Positions 23,067 through 36,482 of a DNA stretch of 64,000 nt are shown here, one piece after another. The DNA lies in assembly GCA_013180625.2 (NCBI GenBank), contig SNVD02010155.1, forward strand, positions 310,001 to 374,000, written 5' to 3'. The DNA comes from Boswellia sacra. Taxonomy: Eukaryota > Streptophyta > Magnoliopsida > Sapindales > Burseraceae. How positions within the stretch are numbered: position 1 is the first letter of the stretch; each line of letters begins with the position of its first letter. A program made the translations under genes and the position numbers. The notes beneath the pieces were generated by a model. That model saw only the letters and a program-made list of their open reading frames with translations, did no database searches and had not been told where the DNA came from.

Positions 23067-26000
23067 TTACACCCACTGCTGCTTTGTGGCCTCCATTCTA
23101 TCCAACAAACCAGCAATCTCATCTTGCATTCGCCGCTTCATTTTGAAGTAGTCACAATGTGAATCTTCCAAAGACTTAAGTTCGTCCAGTTTCTTCCTCC
23201 GCCTTTCTTCAGTCTCTTGCAAACACAATTTGGCGAGCTTCTGAGCATACTCTTCTTCCAATTTCTCGGACTTGGCCCGGATCAGCCGTTTGTATTCCTC
23301 TGCCTCTCTCCGTGCATCATCTGCCTTGCTCTGGAACATTCTAGCTTCTGCTTCTTTGATCCGAACAATGCTTTCCAAGCTGTCAAAACCATCATTCTTC
23401 GATAACTTACCAAACTGGAACTCATCTTCGATTTTTAGGTCACCCATGAGATCTTTCTGATGGAGATCATTCGACAGTGAGTCTCGCCGTCCACTTGATG
23501 AGGTCATGTTATACATGGTATACTTTGGGGGAAGAGAAGTGGCTGGTGGAATAGGAATTGAATCTTTTCTTAGGCTAGCCTGAGCTGCCATCAACTCATT
23601 CAAAGATGCACTGGAAGCGGGATAGTCTGAAATATTATCTGCGCTTATTTAACCCAAAATGGAAATATTATTAGAAGAAAGTAAATAAATATAGGAAAAA
23701 CTGCTCAATGAGCAAATCATCAAATTGAATGATGCATGTGGAAATGGATAAAAATCAACGTAAAACTTATGGAAAAACTGGCATACTCGGCATCCAAATA
23801 GAACACTAACATGAAAAAGATGATATATTCCATTCAATAAGGTGATCAGTTAAAAGGTCCATATTTCATGGTTAAGACAAATTAACTGATTCCAGCATCA
23901 ATACAAGGGCAATTTTGGACATAAACTACTTTGGAAAGGACAATCCAAATTCCAAGGGCATGGTAGACTAGGTAAATTAAAAATGGGATTCCAAGACACA
24001 ATACTCCTATTAAAGCACTTCTAGCCATTTACCAAATTCACTGGCACAATCATCACATGCCAAATTTACAGATCAATCAACCACCACAAAAAAACTTCCA
24101 TTTCATTTACTTGAATGTTTTGAACTATCTTTCTAGGTCCAGAAAGCAATCGTTTCATATTTTTCTTTTGCTGCTGAGCAATTTCTCATTAGACTGCATA
24201 AGAACACAGTATCAAGTAGGATTGACAATACTACTGTCCAAATCAATAACTGTAACAACATCAGTATGGCGATCTTGAACAAAGTTATCTTCCAGATGGT
24301 GTCAACAGCATATGACCAACCCAGTTCAATTAAAAAATGAGGCAGGCGTCATATACCAAAATTACAATCCAGGCCCATCGCAGACCACAATCATAAAACT
24401 CTTCAAACTTCTTATCTCCCAGAATGGAAGATTGAATGGATGAGACCAGTTAGTTCTAATAATAACTGCTTCCCTTTTTAATATATTTGAAGTATCTAAT
24501 CATCAGAAAGAATATTTAGCCTCAATTTTATTGTTTATATTCCCAAAACTGGCATTACAGGTTAAAACCAACTATTCCAGTTGACATCTAAAGACTTGTT
24601 AAATTTCTTGAGTTCAAGTATATTCATATCATGCAAATGGAATCAAATATATAATTTCCCTAGAACAGACCATGACATCAATTATTTCAAGACCCATATA
24701 CTTGGATTATTATCATTAACACTTACAAAACCATTTATTTTCAGGTTTGCAAACAACAATAAAAGCACCTAATGGAAACATGCAAGTTTATAGATACGAA
24801 ACAGAAACAGCTTTCAAAAATACTACTACGCGCACAATTAAAATAATAAATAAAAAAAAAAATCAACTCTTCATAGATCATAAAAGACCAAGTACAACTG
24901 AACAAAGATCTTCAGTTCAAAAACTTTCAGCTAATTCAAATCTTCTCTCCTGCTTAAATTATTACTTTTTCTTAATGTCGTTACTTTTCATGTGTAGAAT
25001 TACCTCCAGTTGTTCATGGTTCTAATTAGAATTACCCTGTAATATCAAAATACTCCTCCATTATAGCCATTTACATCGCTAAACCATATAAGTGGACCCC
25101 CAATCAGCTCCATCAGATTCCATTTTCAAAAAAAATTCAACATTCCTAAATGCTTCTCCTTTGAACTTTCTATCGAAATATACAGAAAGCACATGAGAGT
25201 CATACCCTTATGTGAATAAAGAAGATTATTCTGTTACAAATTATCCAAGAGTCCTGTCTTGATAATAGGTTATAGAATAGCTGCCTTGGGTCATGCTAAG
25301 TTGTTATGAAACTGCATTTTACACCATTTCACTTCTTGGATTAGAAAGATGATTTTGTTCGCACTGTGAAAATAGTAGGAAGTTCCAACGTCAAGTGACT
25401 AAAAGGTCATAATTACAATACGCATGATATGTTCTACATGCAGCACGCTAAAAGGATGAATTTCCATATAATATTAATCAGGGGTGTAAAGTGGTTATCC
25501 TAAGTTTGTTAATGTACTTTAGAATCTTAAATGCATAAATCACAGGTTGTCCGAGGTTAGGGGTGGAATGACCCTGCACTGTCCTGCAGCATAGACATTA
25601 GTCCAAAATAAAAGTGATAAAAGGAAAAAATTTTAACTGGATGGCCATTCCCACCCCAAAATTAAATAAGCCTCATTAATCAAAAGAATATAAAAACTAG
25701 AACATATTGTATCCATTGTTCAACACTCTTTAAAGAGTAAACCACTTCTAGAACAAGAAGAAAATTGATTTCCACATACTATTTCATTGCAATGTCACAA
25801 ACATAGATCCACTTCAGCTGACAAAAAAAAAAAAAAACAAATAAAATGCAAGGAAAATGCAATAGGATATTGATTTGGAGACTTACGATTGAAGAATTGA
25901 ATGATAGAGTTGCAAGCATCTGAAGGAGACATCACTTTGTTGTCCAGCTTAGAAACCAACTCACTAGCCTTAATATGCAACTCCTTGGCTCTAAAATCAT

Positions 26001-27753
26001 CACTTCCGCTGAAAATTTTCTTCACACAGTCAAGCTCCTTGACCAAGGTTTCCAGACCCCAATCCTTCGCACAGCACACAAACACATCCTTCACAAAACC
26101 AAACATCTCTGAAGAATGACCACACCCAATACAGTGGAACTGCATCTCAGAAGTTCCCGAAGGCCCCTTCAAGCTTGGACCAGGCTTAATCAGGTTCCTC
26201 TGAATACCACAAGCAGCATGGCACCAATGTGAACACACATCACAGCCAACCCAACTGCAAGTGTTGCTGGCACAATCAAAATTCAGACAAACCGGACACA
26301 TACATGAGCTGCAAAATCCTTTATTTGTGGAGCAAATTTTACAGTCACAATCATCAACGGGCAATATGCTCTTGCAATTCACATTCCTACACCTCATAAA
26401 CAAGAAAATCTCCACCAACTCATTCACAGGAAGCTGAATTTTCCCAGACAAGAAGCTTCCCAGCCCCATTTTTACTGCAACCAATATGTTCAACTGATCC
26501 TTGTTGCATTTTGACAGAGTCTCGTTGTTAAGATCGGATCTTCTCTCAAGTCGTTTCTGCAATCCTACTAACTCCTCTCTCTTCTCAGGCATCACAAAAA
26601 CATTCTTCAAATACTCCTTGATTGATTCAAGAGTTTCATCCGAAAGCTCCTGAATTATTTGAGCCACAACGGGAACAGACTCCGAAACGATTTCTCGAAG
26701 AATTCTTTCCGGTCTAGAAACCTTTCTTCCCCTCCCTCCATCCATACTCTCCAAACCTCTCATGTTCTCCGAATCCCTTCTCCTGGAATCCCCCGAATTC
26801 GTATCCATCCGTGGCCTTGCAGGCAATTCTGATGGGAAAAATGAAAGATTGTCTGAACTAGTAGTCTTGTAAAGACTATTGTTACAAGAATCCTTATTCA
26901 TCAAACGACTTCCTTGCATCATGGAAAAGGCTCCTGCACCTCCACCTCCTCCAGCACCATGATTGTTCAAAGCAACAAATCCATCCCCAATTGGCTTGAA
27001 CCGGCTATGAACAGACCCATTAGTCCCCTCACCACCACACCAAATTTGATCATCTTTCCCTACAGAGTAGTCGTAATTCTCAGTGGAATTATGCGTTAAA
27101 GAACAGCTAGGATTATGCGAAAAAGGGTGAGAATAGGAATACGAAAGCGAAGCAGCAGTGAAATCGTTAGAACAAGTGGTTTGAGTGTTGTTATCCCTTG
27201 ATGGTGCCAAGGATTGCACACTCCTAGCAGGCTTTTGCAAAGCATTCGAAGCAGTTAATGAAAGCGAAACATCAGGCAAAGACAAAGAGAGATTAAGAGT
27301 TTCTAACTTGGGTTTCTTCTCCCTGTTGTTACTGTTATTCTCTCCCTGAAACTCCTCATCTTCCTCTTCAATCTCTCTCTTGGAACAAGACGAGTTGACT
27401 CTGCTGTCACTCAAATTCATGAAATCCCTCTCCACCCATTTCTCGTCTTGATTGGAATTCTCTACCACTTCTTTACCTTTTTGCGACATAAATTTTTCCA
27501 TCATAATTTTCTCGGGAAACGAACAACCACCCAGCTTGGGACTCTCGCAGAGGTACCTGAGAGTGAGCTCCTGGGACGCGGAATTGCTGGGTTTGGAGGG
27601 TTTTGAAGGGAACCCATCAAGATTCATGGCTGATTCTTTGAAAAAATCCAGACCCCTTTGAGATAAACTCATTTTATCAGATGGGTTAGCTTTGTTTAGC
27701 TTGTTGGTGACGGAGTTCTCTCCGTCGAGAAGAAGATCTCTCTCTCCGAACAT
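23067..27753 (-). CDS. OBE3: OBERON3-like PHD finger protein
   Basis: Two coding exons on the minus strand: 27753-25887 and 23638-23067, with a 2248 bp intron (AATC|GTAAGT … GCGCAG|ATAATA). They give 812 residues, longer than Arabidopsis OBE3 (about 730). The start is the first ATG, MFGERDLLLDGE, matching the OBE3 N-terminus; the open frame upstream has no ATG. The N-terminal half is low-complexity with LNLSLSLPDVSLSLTASNA and SVHSRFKPIGDG, both OBE3 signatures. The PHD-type zinc module is at about residues 470-546 (CDCKICS…CSSCMCPVC…CDVCSHWCHAACG…FHCIGC). The C-terminus (about 710-812, VRIKEAEARMFQ to RMEATKQQWV) is the coiled coil used for OBE/TTA dimerisation. OBERON proteins are nuclear chromatin factors needed for embryonic root and vascular initiation. 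The glycine run at AGGGGGAGAF is probably a lineage feature. Confidence 0.93.
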
Positions 27754-28355
27754 GGCCTTAGAAAGAAAAGAGTTAGCGGAGAGACAGAGGGTTGAAACAA
27801 CGGAGAAAGCAGAAGAGAAAGGGGCGAATTTGAAAAGGGCAAAATGGAAAATGTTGAGAAATCGGAGGGTGTTTTTGTTTGTACTTGCTTTGTTCTTTCT
27901 CTGGCACAACGGCTGGATGTCTCAAAGTGTTTACACGAATAACTAAAAACTAAAACGGTGATGCTTTCCTTTTTTTTTTTTTTAATAAGTTTTGTTTGGG
28001 TCCTACACTGCAAAAGGCTGATATGATTTTTTTTCTTTTTAAACATTTTCAGATGGCAAAATTCAAAAATACCCTTAAGAATGGATCCCAAAAGCATCTA
28101 TTATTACTAAAAATTTGTAAAAATTGTAAGTCACGATCTTCTGTTCAATTGCCAATGCTGTCTTCATGATTGGATTCTGATATTAATACTTTTATTTTAT
28201 TAAAATATTAGATAATATAAAATTTATTTTTAAATTAAAATTAAAATAAAGTAGAATTTATATCAACTAAAAAGTTAAGTTTGATTTTAATTTATTTTAA
28301 TACGATAATTTTGAGTCGTTATAGTTTGACAAAAAAATTAAAATAGAAAAAGTTT
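27754..28355 (-). promoter_or_regulatory. Leader and promoter region of the OBERON gene
   Basis: Upstream of the ATG the minus strand is CT-rich (runs of TCTCTC and TTCTTTC between about 27770 and 27910), as in many plant leaders. No clear TATA box is identifiable. Farther up the DNA is AT-rich with poly-A runs near 27970 and 28030. No second gene was seen. Confidence 0.4.
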
Positions 28356-28359
28356 TGAT

Positions 28360-28970
28360 TATAATTCTAGTTTATGAATTGTTGTACTGGAAAAGAAACT
28401 CAAAGACCTATATAAGAGCTTTGTATGTATGAGTGCAGAGATATCAAGAAATCGGTCAAGAAGGTCGAGAAATCAATCAAGAGAAAAAAGACCATGCGAA
28501 AAAGTAAAACATTTAATTTGAAATCTCTTGAAAACAAACATCATAGGTGTGGGTGTGGGAGTGATCATGGAGGTTTGCGATTTAGAATCTTTTGAAAACA
28601 AAGTATCATAGGTGTGGTATCTTTAGAGTGCTATTAGAGAGATAATCTTGGGTGAGTTCTCCTTGGTTTACCTTTTCTTGGAAAGCATATATCATGGATG
28701 TTGTATCCTTGGTGTATATGTGTGTAAAAGGTGTCTTGAGAGTAAGATCTTTGTACTTGCTGATTATATTCTTATAATTCTTTTTTATTATTGATTGGAA
28801 TAAAGTTGCTACTGATATCTTCAAAGTAGACTTAGGTTTGATTAAATGAATCACTATAAATCTTGAGTCGCTTGTCTTGTATATTTTCTTGTTTGATTTT
28901 TTTGCTCATTGTTTTATTATAATTTGTTAAGAGCTCAAATAGAACGCTTCTATCAATAACTCAAAAATCA
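28360..28970 (+). mobile_element. LTR-like relic, possibly copia-type solo LTR
   Basis: A plausible TATA box CTATATAAGAG lies at about 28410. Two imperfect direct repeats of the type 'tcttttgaaaacaaagtatcataggtgtgg' lie at about 28520 and 28590. Near 28825 'gtagacttaggtttgattaaatgaatcac…aaatcttgagtc' resembles the 3' part of many plant copia LTRs. No internal coding region, primer site or target duplication was found, so it would be a solo or decayed LTR. Ends are approximate and assignment is tentative. Confidence 0.35.
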
Positions 28971-31900
28971 CAACAGAATCACATCGGATACTTATAGAAC
29001 ATTATAAACACCCTCGAGCAATGTCTAGACGTCAACCGTAAATTTTTTGAAATGTGATCATTTATCAAGAAAAAAAAAACTAATTTATATTATTTTCTTA
29101 ATTTTCTTGTTTTATAATATATGCGCCTCTCCCACAATGTACTTTAATTTGGCAACTACTTTGAATTTTAGAAACGTTACAAACCTACCCGTGTATGATT
29201 CGCAGTGCGGAAAACGTAAAGAATAGGCAACTCTTCTCATTAAGGCTGCTATACAAGAATTTAAAAAATAGTCCAACTGTTTAACCCTTGAGTGATTTTC
29301 GATGGTTGTTGAATTGTGCATGATGCATCTGCGTTATCTGTGTGTTATGTTTAAATTTGAAAGATTAAAGATATTTTTAACATTTTTGAGAATCTCTGAA
29401 TCTTTTAAATTTCTTTGTACCTCCTTGAGGTTTGAGAGATTAGCATCTGCCTCCCAAGAAATCACGAAGTAAAATTTTTTTTAAAAAAATATTATAAAAA
29501 ATAAGCGATAAATTCTCAAAACTAAAGGAAGCATTTTATAAAATATTAAAGAAAGTAAACATAGATTATCCTTCTTAATATATGTCCTTAAAGTATATAA
29601 GTTTTGAGAATCTTTTATGTGTCTTATAACTCATGATGGATATGTAGATACGATTAATCTTTTCCAAATTCTCCGTTCTAATTTTTACAATTCTTAGAGA
29701 AGGCATGCAAGGATAGATCTACTCTACAATCATTAATGGCATGAGAAAATTGGAACACAGATTAAGCATAACATAATAGAAACATGTAAAACAAATGATT
29801 CCATTTTCCATCCAAGGTGAAGCATATAAATGATTGAATTTGGAAAAGAGGGGCCAAGCCAAAGTCATTTGTTTCACATGTTGTTTCCCACAACTTTCGT
29901 TTTCAAAGTGCTTTGCAGTCAACATATACCTACTTGTACGCGTAAGCTTTGAAAACATTTTCCCAATTTGCTCTCAATTTCATCGTTAGTCCTCACTCTA
30001 TTTTTCAAACTCCAAGTCTCACTTGGGTCCCTCTACATTATATAACCATTCATATTATTACTTAACTAATCATATACATTTATATATCCACGAGATGGCT
30101 TCTTTAATGCTAATAAGAGTCCAATTAATATAACCACTTTTTTTATTATCTTACTTAAAAATTTCATTTCATTAATGATTGTACGTTAAAGATGAGATGG
30201 AAATAATATTTTATGTATGGAAATAACCTTACAAGTATTAAAAAAATAATTAAATGGGCTAGTAGAACATAGAGCTTCATGTTATGACACCGATATGATG
30301 ATTTATATTAATACTCCCAATCACATATTCGTGACTTATATAGTTACATTCGATGGTAGTAATATACTATTCAATAGTACTAATTTCATATTTAATAGTA
30401 TCTATTTACATTTTTTATAGTGTTGATCAACGATATAGAGTAAATTATTTAAGTAATATTATTTATATGATATATATAAGATCATATTAATTTATAATTA
30501 GGTCAAGGTTTTAAATTAGAGTTTAAAATTATAATGCTATTTTATTTAGATTATGTTTTCGTACCAATTAATATATTTAGAGATAAAAACGAAATGATTA
30601 ACTATCAAATTTAGGAGAAGTTATTATTTTTTACATGAAATTAGAAGTATATATAGCTTCAAGAGTATATTATATATCATTTTAAATTGCAATAATTTAT
30701 GTACAAGTTAAAACATTGTTGATTGTGATATTGTGCTTCATGATTGGGAAGATAGACTAGTGTAATTCTTTGTTCCGAACTTTTATATAATACAAAAAAC
30801 GAAGTCAAGATTTGCAAGTTTGTTCATGGTCTTTTTCTTTTGGATACAAAATTATACTAGAAAGCAACCGTTTGATAACACTTTCGGGAATTTCACTTTC
30901 AGTATCCCAGAAATCGTAACATGTCTTTGCATGGATCTAGCTTGCTAGAAAAAGATATATAAATGCATATATATGTGGCACACGTTTAAGAATTGAATGT
31001 TGTGAAAATGAACTATATTGAATTGACTTTTCAAATTGAAAAGAGAACGATGTAAGTGTTGAGAAATTTCATTTTTTTAGAACAATTATTCTATTCGAAA
31101 AAAAAAAAAAAGAAGCTATATATACTCTTATGTTGGACTATTAGTTCAGGTATATAATTGAGAAATTCCATTAAAAAGTATGCATCTACCAAATTATATA
31201 TGTAATATAACTAATAAATTAATAACATTTAGTTTGCATATTTAATTTATGTGTTTAAAATGATTTCTTCAGTAATTTAAAATATGTGATGATAAAAAAA
31301 AGGACACTTAAAATGATTAACATGAATTAATGATTGAAAAATTTAAGTTGTAACGCATATAAGTTAACATTACCTTTTTGAATAAGGGATTATGTAACTT
31401 TTTCTACATATATAGGATTCAATAGTCTTGGCGATCAAGATATTCTTCATTGATTTTTCTTCGTTTCCTTATTTTGTTTTTATGTAAACATAGTCAGCAT
31501 TACCTTATTAAAATCACTTTTGAACCACAAAGAGTGCTTTCAAAATGTAAGTCGAATAATTTTTCTAATTCAAAATATAAAATATTTTCTTCATTAATTC
31601 TTGATCTTTGACATTGTCAAAAACACGAATAGTCGCTTTTAAATCTTGGATTTGGGTCATGGTCTATTTATTTGAGAAATTGAAATTGAAAAAGACACAT
31701 GATGACCAAAAATTTTGTTAATTTATAATTTTAAATTGTGATTATTTTGTAGCAAAATGAATGATGGGTGATGAACTCCCACCGTTAAGGCCGGCTGATG
31801 ACATTGGACTTGGTCAGAAATAATCTCAATAAGCTATAATATATAAATTATATAGATATTTCTATGTAATTTCTCTTCATATAAGAATTGCTTAACAGAT

Positions 31901-32600
31901 GATTGTGACACTTGTTAATGTTGATAATTGACTTCTAGTTTAAGGGTCAAGCTTAATCGTAGAAGATTTCAATATTATAATTGATTTTAAAACACGTTTT
32001 GACTAATAATTAATCATACCAAATTGTTTAATATCAATGAAATAATTTAGGGATAACAATAGCAAAGGATTAGCTTCTTTCCATATTTGATCCATATTCA
32101 TTTTAATTTTTCGAACCTAGATTTGGATCAAACTCGGATGAGAATTCAAAATTGATTTTCTTTTCAACAATGAATTTTTTGAAATAGTATTTAAAATTGT
32201 AGTATTATTGTAAGGAGTTTGCATAAGAAGAAGCAGCATTAGTCATTGTTAGGGTCCTACTTCGATGGCGAAGAAACCTTCTTTGAAAAATAATTTTGTT
32301 TCATTGCTATAAAAAGGGCAAAAAGTTTTGCTCTTCGCAACTCTTTTTTTTTTTTTTTTTTTTTAATGTTGTGATATGATGGCAGGACACCAAGTAATAA
32401 TTGACTTGCAAGTTATCCAATTTTGTTTCTTGTGTTCTTTAATTAGTTGACAAGCCTTGGCTCTTCCTTTCCGTTAATTTGACTATAATCTATTAGATAT
32501 TTGAATATATATTATCTTTGAAGCTTAATATTTAATTACTTTTTCGATTTTAGTTGTTCAAGAGCTTATTAATATAAAAGGGATAGATGAAATGAATAAA
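28971..32600. other. AT-rich intergenic DNA
   Basis: No gene recognised. A phrase 'ctccttgaggtttgag' at about 29420 belongs to the recurring transposon-end motif in this window. Otherwise there are short frames, poly-A runs and AT-rich DNA. Confidence 0.6.
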
Positions 32601-32604
32601 AATA

Positions 32605-32780
32605 AACTAATGATAGTCACCTCAAATTATATTCTAAATGATGTATATTCAATTAATAATTGTTAAATGAATGTATTGATAATAAAATTATTGATCACAA
32701 AATTTCATGATTCATTCAATAAATGATATTTCATTTATCATATCATTTGGGATAAAAATTTGAAAAGTATATCATTACTT
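32605..32780. mobile_element. MITE copy, same family as 34879-35075
   Basis: The left arm 'taatgatagtcacctcaaattatattctaaatgat' is inverted at the right as 'atatcatttgggataaaaatttgaaaagtatatcatta'. The arms share the consensus TAATGATA…TCAAATTTTTATYCCAAATGAT with the copy at 34879-35075. No target duplication is clear and the copy is diverged. Confidence 0.5.
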
Positions 32781-34878
32781 ATAAAAATAAGAGTGCATGC
32801 ATTTCATTGTATTCACACAAAATGTATGCATAGAGATCTGATTCTCTTGAATTAAAATAATTTTTGGATCAGTTTTTCTTGCAATCATTAATCAAAACAG
32901 GAAATTCTAAAAAGTGTTTGTATTTCCCACTTAGCAGTCCTTAATGCATGCATCAAGGTTAAGATGTCAATTTTTTGTTTCCCAATATTTAAAACTTATT
33001 TTAAATCATTTACCACTATTAACAAAAAAACAAATTCTACTTAAATGTAAATGAGAGAAATCTTAATATAATAGTGTGTAAAAGTTGTTTCCTTAAATGT
33101 GTTTACCTTGTAAATAATATAAAATCAATTTAAACTTATGTTAATTTAAATTAAATGAGTATTTGTATTAAATATAGTATGGTAATTTAATAATTTATTC
33201 TAAAAAATTTTGCATCGATCATTGATGAGTATTTGTATTTAATAGATCAAATAGAGTTGTTTAATCGATTCTATTTCTATCTTTTTTTTATTGGTTATAT
33301 ATAATGAACCAGTCGAGTCTATCAATATTATAGATTAATTTGATATTTATAATTTATTTAAATCTATTTACAATATACGGAAACGAAAGAAAAATAAAAA
33401 AACAGAAAATCAGGCTAGGCTTTTAAACAACTCTAGGAGACACAGCTATCTTAATCTTTAATCATCATGTGCTTTCAAAAGTGATAAAAAGGCCACAGCA
33501 CATTATTATTAAATTATCATTATTTCCTTCTACTCAATAATTTTTTTTTTTTAAGATATAAATTATCAGAAGAATCTTTTATCGAAAGGTCTTCGTTGTA
33601 ATACAAAGTAGTGGTTGGCTTTTTTCTCTGGATTCTAAACAAGGTTGATATATGTCTTTTTTGGAACCATATGTGTGTACTTCCCTCAGAATTGATAATT
33701 ATTTTTATCTATAAATTTATATACATACCAAATTAGTTTTTTGAGATTTCATAAAGTAACAGCTCCACCTCTGAGGTTTCAAAAAATAATAATTAGTTTT
33801 TTATTATTTTTACAACGTGATTGCTATATAGTATTGTAATTTGTAACAGAATTCTTTATAATTTGAGATTAAAGGCGCGATTTGTTAAAATAAATAAAGT
33901 AAAATCCTAACAAAAACTTAAGTTTGAGTGAACCAAGTTGCATGAATTTATTAAGATCTCGAAATCCAAACTATATTTATTAATTGTAGGCACTAGCCAC
34001 CAATGGGGCATAATATTTATGGGAGATTTGGTTGGTGCAACAAGAACAAGCGAATAACTTTAATTTTCTGAGCATTCATTCATGCTGGTAAACTCATAGA
34101 TAAGAGCCATATTCAATATCTGGATAATCTTTAAAAATTTTGTTGGGGTATAAATGCATGTATCTACTATCTTCGGTTATATTTAGTTTCTATATTTATA
34201 TATTTTATAGTTTCAAAAACTTGGACGATTTACAAGTTGGCAAAATGAAACGCACATATGTGCACGTCTTATAGATTCATATATATCATAGATTGATTGG
34301 CGAAGGCGACTAGACTGGAGACTTTGTCTTCATTGACTTACAGAAATTTGACTGAAATGATCGAGAAAATTGGGACTATAAACTTATTAGGAAGGCAAAA
34401 AATATATATATAAATCAATCTTACCTTTCAATTTCATGTTTATCGCGATATTTCAAAGAAGTAATAATCTGATTACGTTGGAGTTTGTCTTAAATAGAAC
34501 AATATGAAGGTTTATGACTTATAGATTATCAAATAGAACAAGAAAATTGAAATGGGGTATTCTAAGCATGTATTTATAATTCTAGTTTCTTTGTTAATAA
34601 TTCTATTTCAGGATAACATTGTCAAAAAGATTAATAAAAATAAAAATAGGGTTTGAAGAGTTAAAAAATGAGGGTCAACTAGAACATCTCTTCATATGTA
34701 TGTGAAGAAGATGGCTCACATTCCGATCGGACTTTTCAGGAAGTTTAAAAAATAAAATGAGTGCAACCCAACCCAAAATGGTTGCATTTTATTGAGAATG
34801 ATTTCATTTTTCAGAACTCTAGAAACATCGAATAAACTAAGGGTTTTAATTGCTTATAACTAATTAACGGTTTCACTA
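32781..34878. other. AT-rich intergenic DNA
   Basis: No gene recognised. A 'cacctctgaggtttc' phrase at about 33760 is another example of the recurring transposon-end motif. Poly-T runs occur at about 33541-33551. Confidence 0.6.
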
Positions 34879-35075
34879 GAGTAATAATACTTTTCTTAAA
34901 TTTTTATCTCAAATCTCATCCTAAATAATATGACAAGTGATACGGTCTAACAATATCGTCCCATGATCCATACAATAAATAATACTAAATTATACGATCT
35001 TATAATTTATATAAAAATGATAATTCACTTATCACATTATTTAGAATAAAAATTTATGAAGGATATCGTTACTCT
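34879..35075. mobile_element. MITE, about 197 bp, near-palindromic
   Basis: The left end GAGTAATAATACTTTTC and the complement of the right end GAGTAACGATATCCTTC begin inverted arms of about 50-60 bp that share AAATTTTTAT and CTAAATAATRTGAYAAGTGA. The centre is a short AT-rich spacer. Flanks TTTCACTA and TTTCTAAC share only TTTC, so the target duplication is eroded or misplaced. It has no coding capacity. The superfamily is unassigned. Confidence 0.6.
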
Positions 35076-35351
35076 TTCTAACATTGGATGTTTGACATCG
35101 AAGAAGAGAATCTGGGTTTGTGAAACAAGAAATTGAAGTTTGATTTTGAAGAGAATTAAGGTACATGCATATAACATTTCAAAATTATTTTGTCCCCGAG
35201 TTATAAATTCAAAGACTCTTGAACTTAGTCAAAGATCAACTGGTATCGTTAGTCTTTTAAGCCTAGGATCATAAAAAGTGACAGTCAAAAGTATGACCAT
35301 TGACCCTCTAAAATGAATACCTTATCCTTCTAATCTTCTTCTAATCTTTTA

Positions 35352-36479
35352 GGGTGCGTTTGGGAAGGGAGACACATGCAGAATTGGACTATATTTTGAG
35401 ATTAATTGTCCAATATCTTGTTTGGCATTTTGAGAAGAGATTGGGATTGGATTATTGATAGTCTTAATAGTGTCAATCTCATGGGACAAGTTGTCCCATG
35501 TAGAACCATGGGACTCAATAGTCCCAAGCTTTTACAAAATTTTTATTTTTATTATAATTTATAATATTATAATTAAAATATAATATAGTAATAAATAAAA
35601 ATAAATATTATTAAACTTATATTAAATAATATTAAAAATACTTAATTCTGAATAAAAGAGAAATATTTAACAACTTTTCAATAAATATAATTTTTAGCTA
35701 TATTTAATTGTGATGTAATAAATAAAATTTTTATTATAAATATTTTATTTTTCATAATATTACAAATTTTTATTATAATTGACAATATTATAATAAAAAT
35801 ATAATATAATAAAAAATAAAAATAAAATATTATTAAATTCAAATTAAATAATATTTAAAATACTTACTTTTTCATAAAATAGTAATATTTAATAATTTTT
35901 TAGATAAATATAACTTGTAACTATATTTAAATATTTAATAGTGATGTAATAAAATATTTTTATTATAAATATTTTATTTTCCATTATAAAACAATTTTTA
36001 GTTTTATAATAATTCATAAAATTATATTCAAAATGTAATATAATTTTATTTTTATTATAATTGATAATATTATAGTTGAAATATAATAAATAATAAACAA
36101 AAATATAATATTATTAAATTCATATTAAATAATATTAAAAATCTTATTATTAAATTCATATTAAATAATATTAAAAATCTTACTTTTTCGTAAAATAGTG
36201 ATATTTAATAATTTTTAAATAAAAATAATTTTGAAATATATTTATATATTTAATTAACTATAAATATGATGTAATAATAAATTAAACTTGAATAATATTA
36301 AATTCGTTTATATTTAAAAATAGATGTTTTAAAAGTTTATAATATATTAATATAGTCCAGTCCCATATTACAACAAACATAAGATAGCACTATATATAAT
36401 CCAGTCTAATCTAGTCCAATCCCAATCCCAATCTTAATCTCAGTCCAGTCCAATCCAGTCCGGAGTTGCAAACGCGCCC
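35352..36479. mobile_element. Non-autonomous PIF/Harbinger-type element, 1.13 kb
   Basis: The left end GGGTGCGTTTGGGAAGG and the complement of the right end GGGCGCGTTTGCAACTCC form a terminal inverted repeat with 10 of the first 11 bases identical. It is bounded on both sides by TTA (35349-35351 and 36480-36482), the 3 bp target site of PIF/Harbinger and Tourist elements. Subterminal regions hold repeated 'gattgggattgg' (left) and 'ccaatcccaatcc' (right), likely transposase-binding repeats. The interior is extremely AT-rich with a tandem duplication at about 36108-36180 and no transposase frame. Confidence 0.75.
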
Positions 36480-36482
36480 TTA

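Noticed and set aside
27754..27909. N-terminal extension of the OBERON frame
   Set aside because: The frame is open upstream but contains no ATG, and the family N-terminus begins at MFGERDL; the extra part is CT-rich leader.
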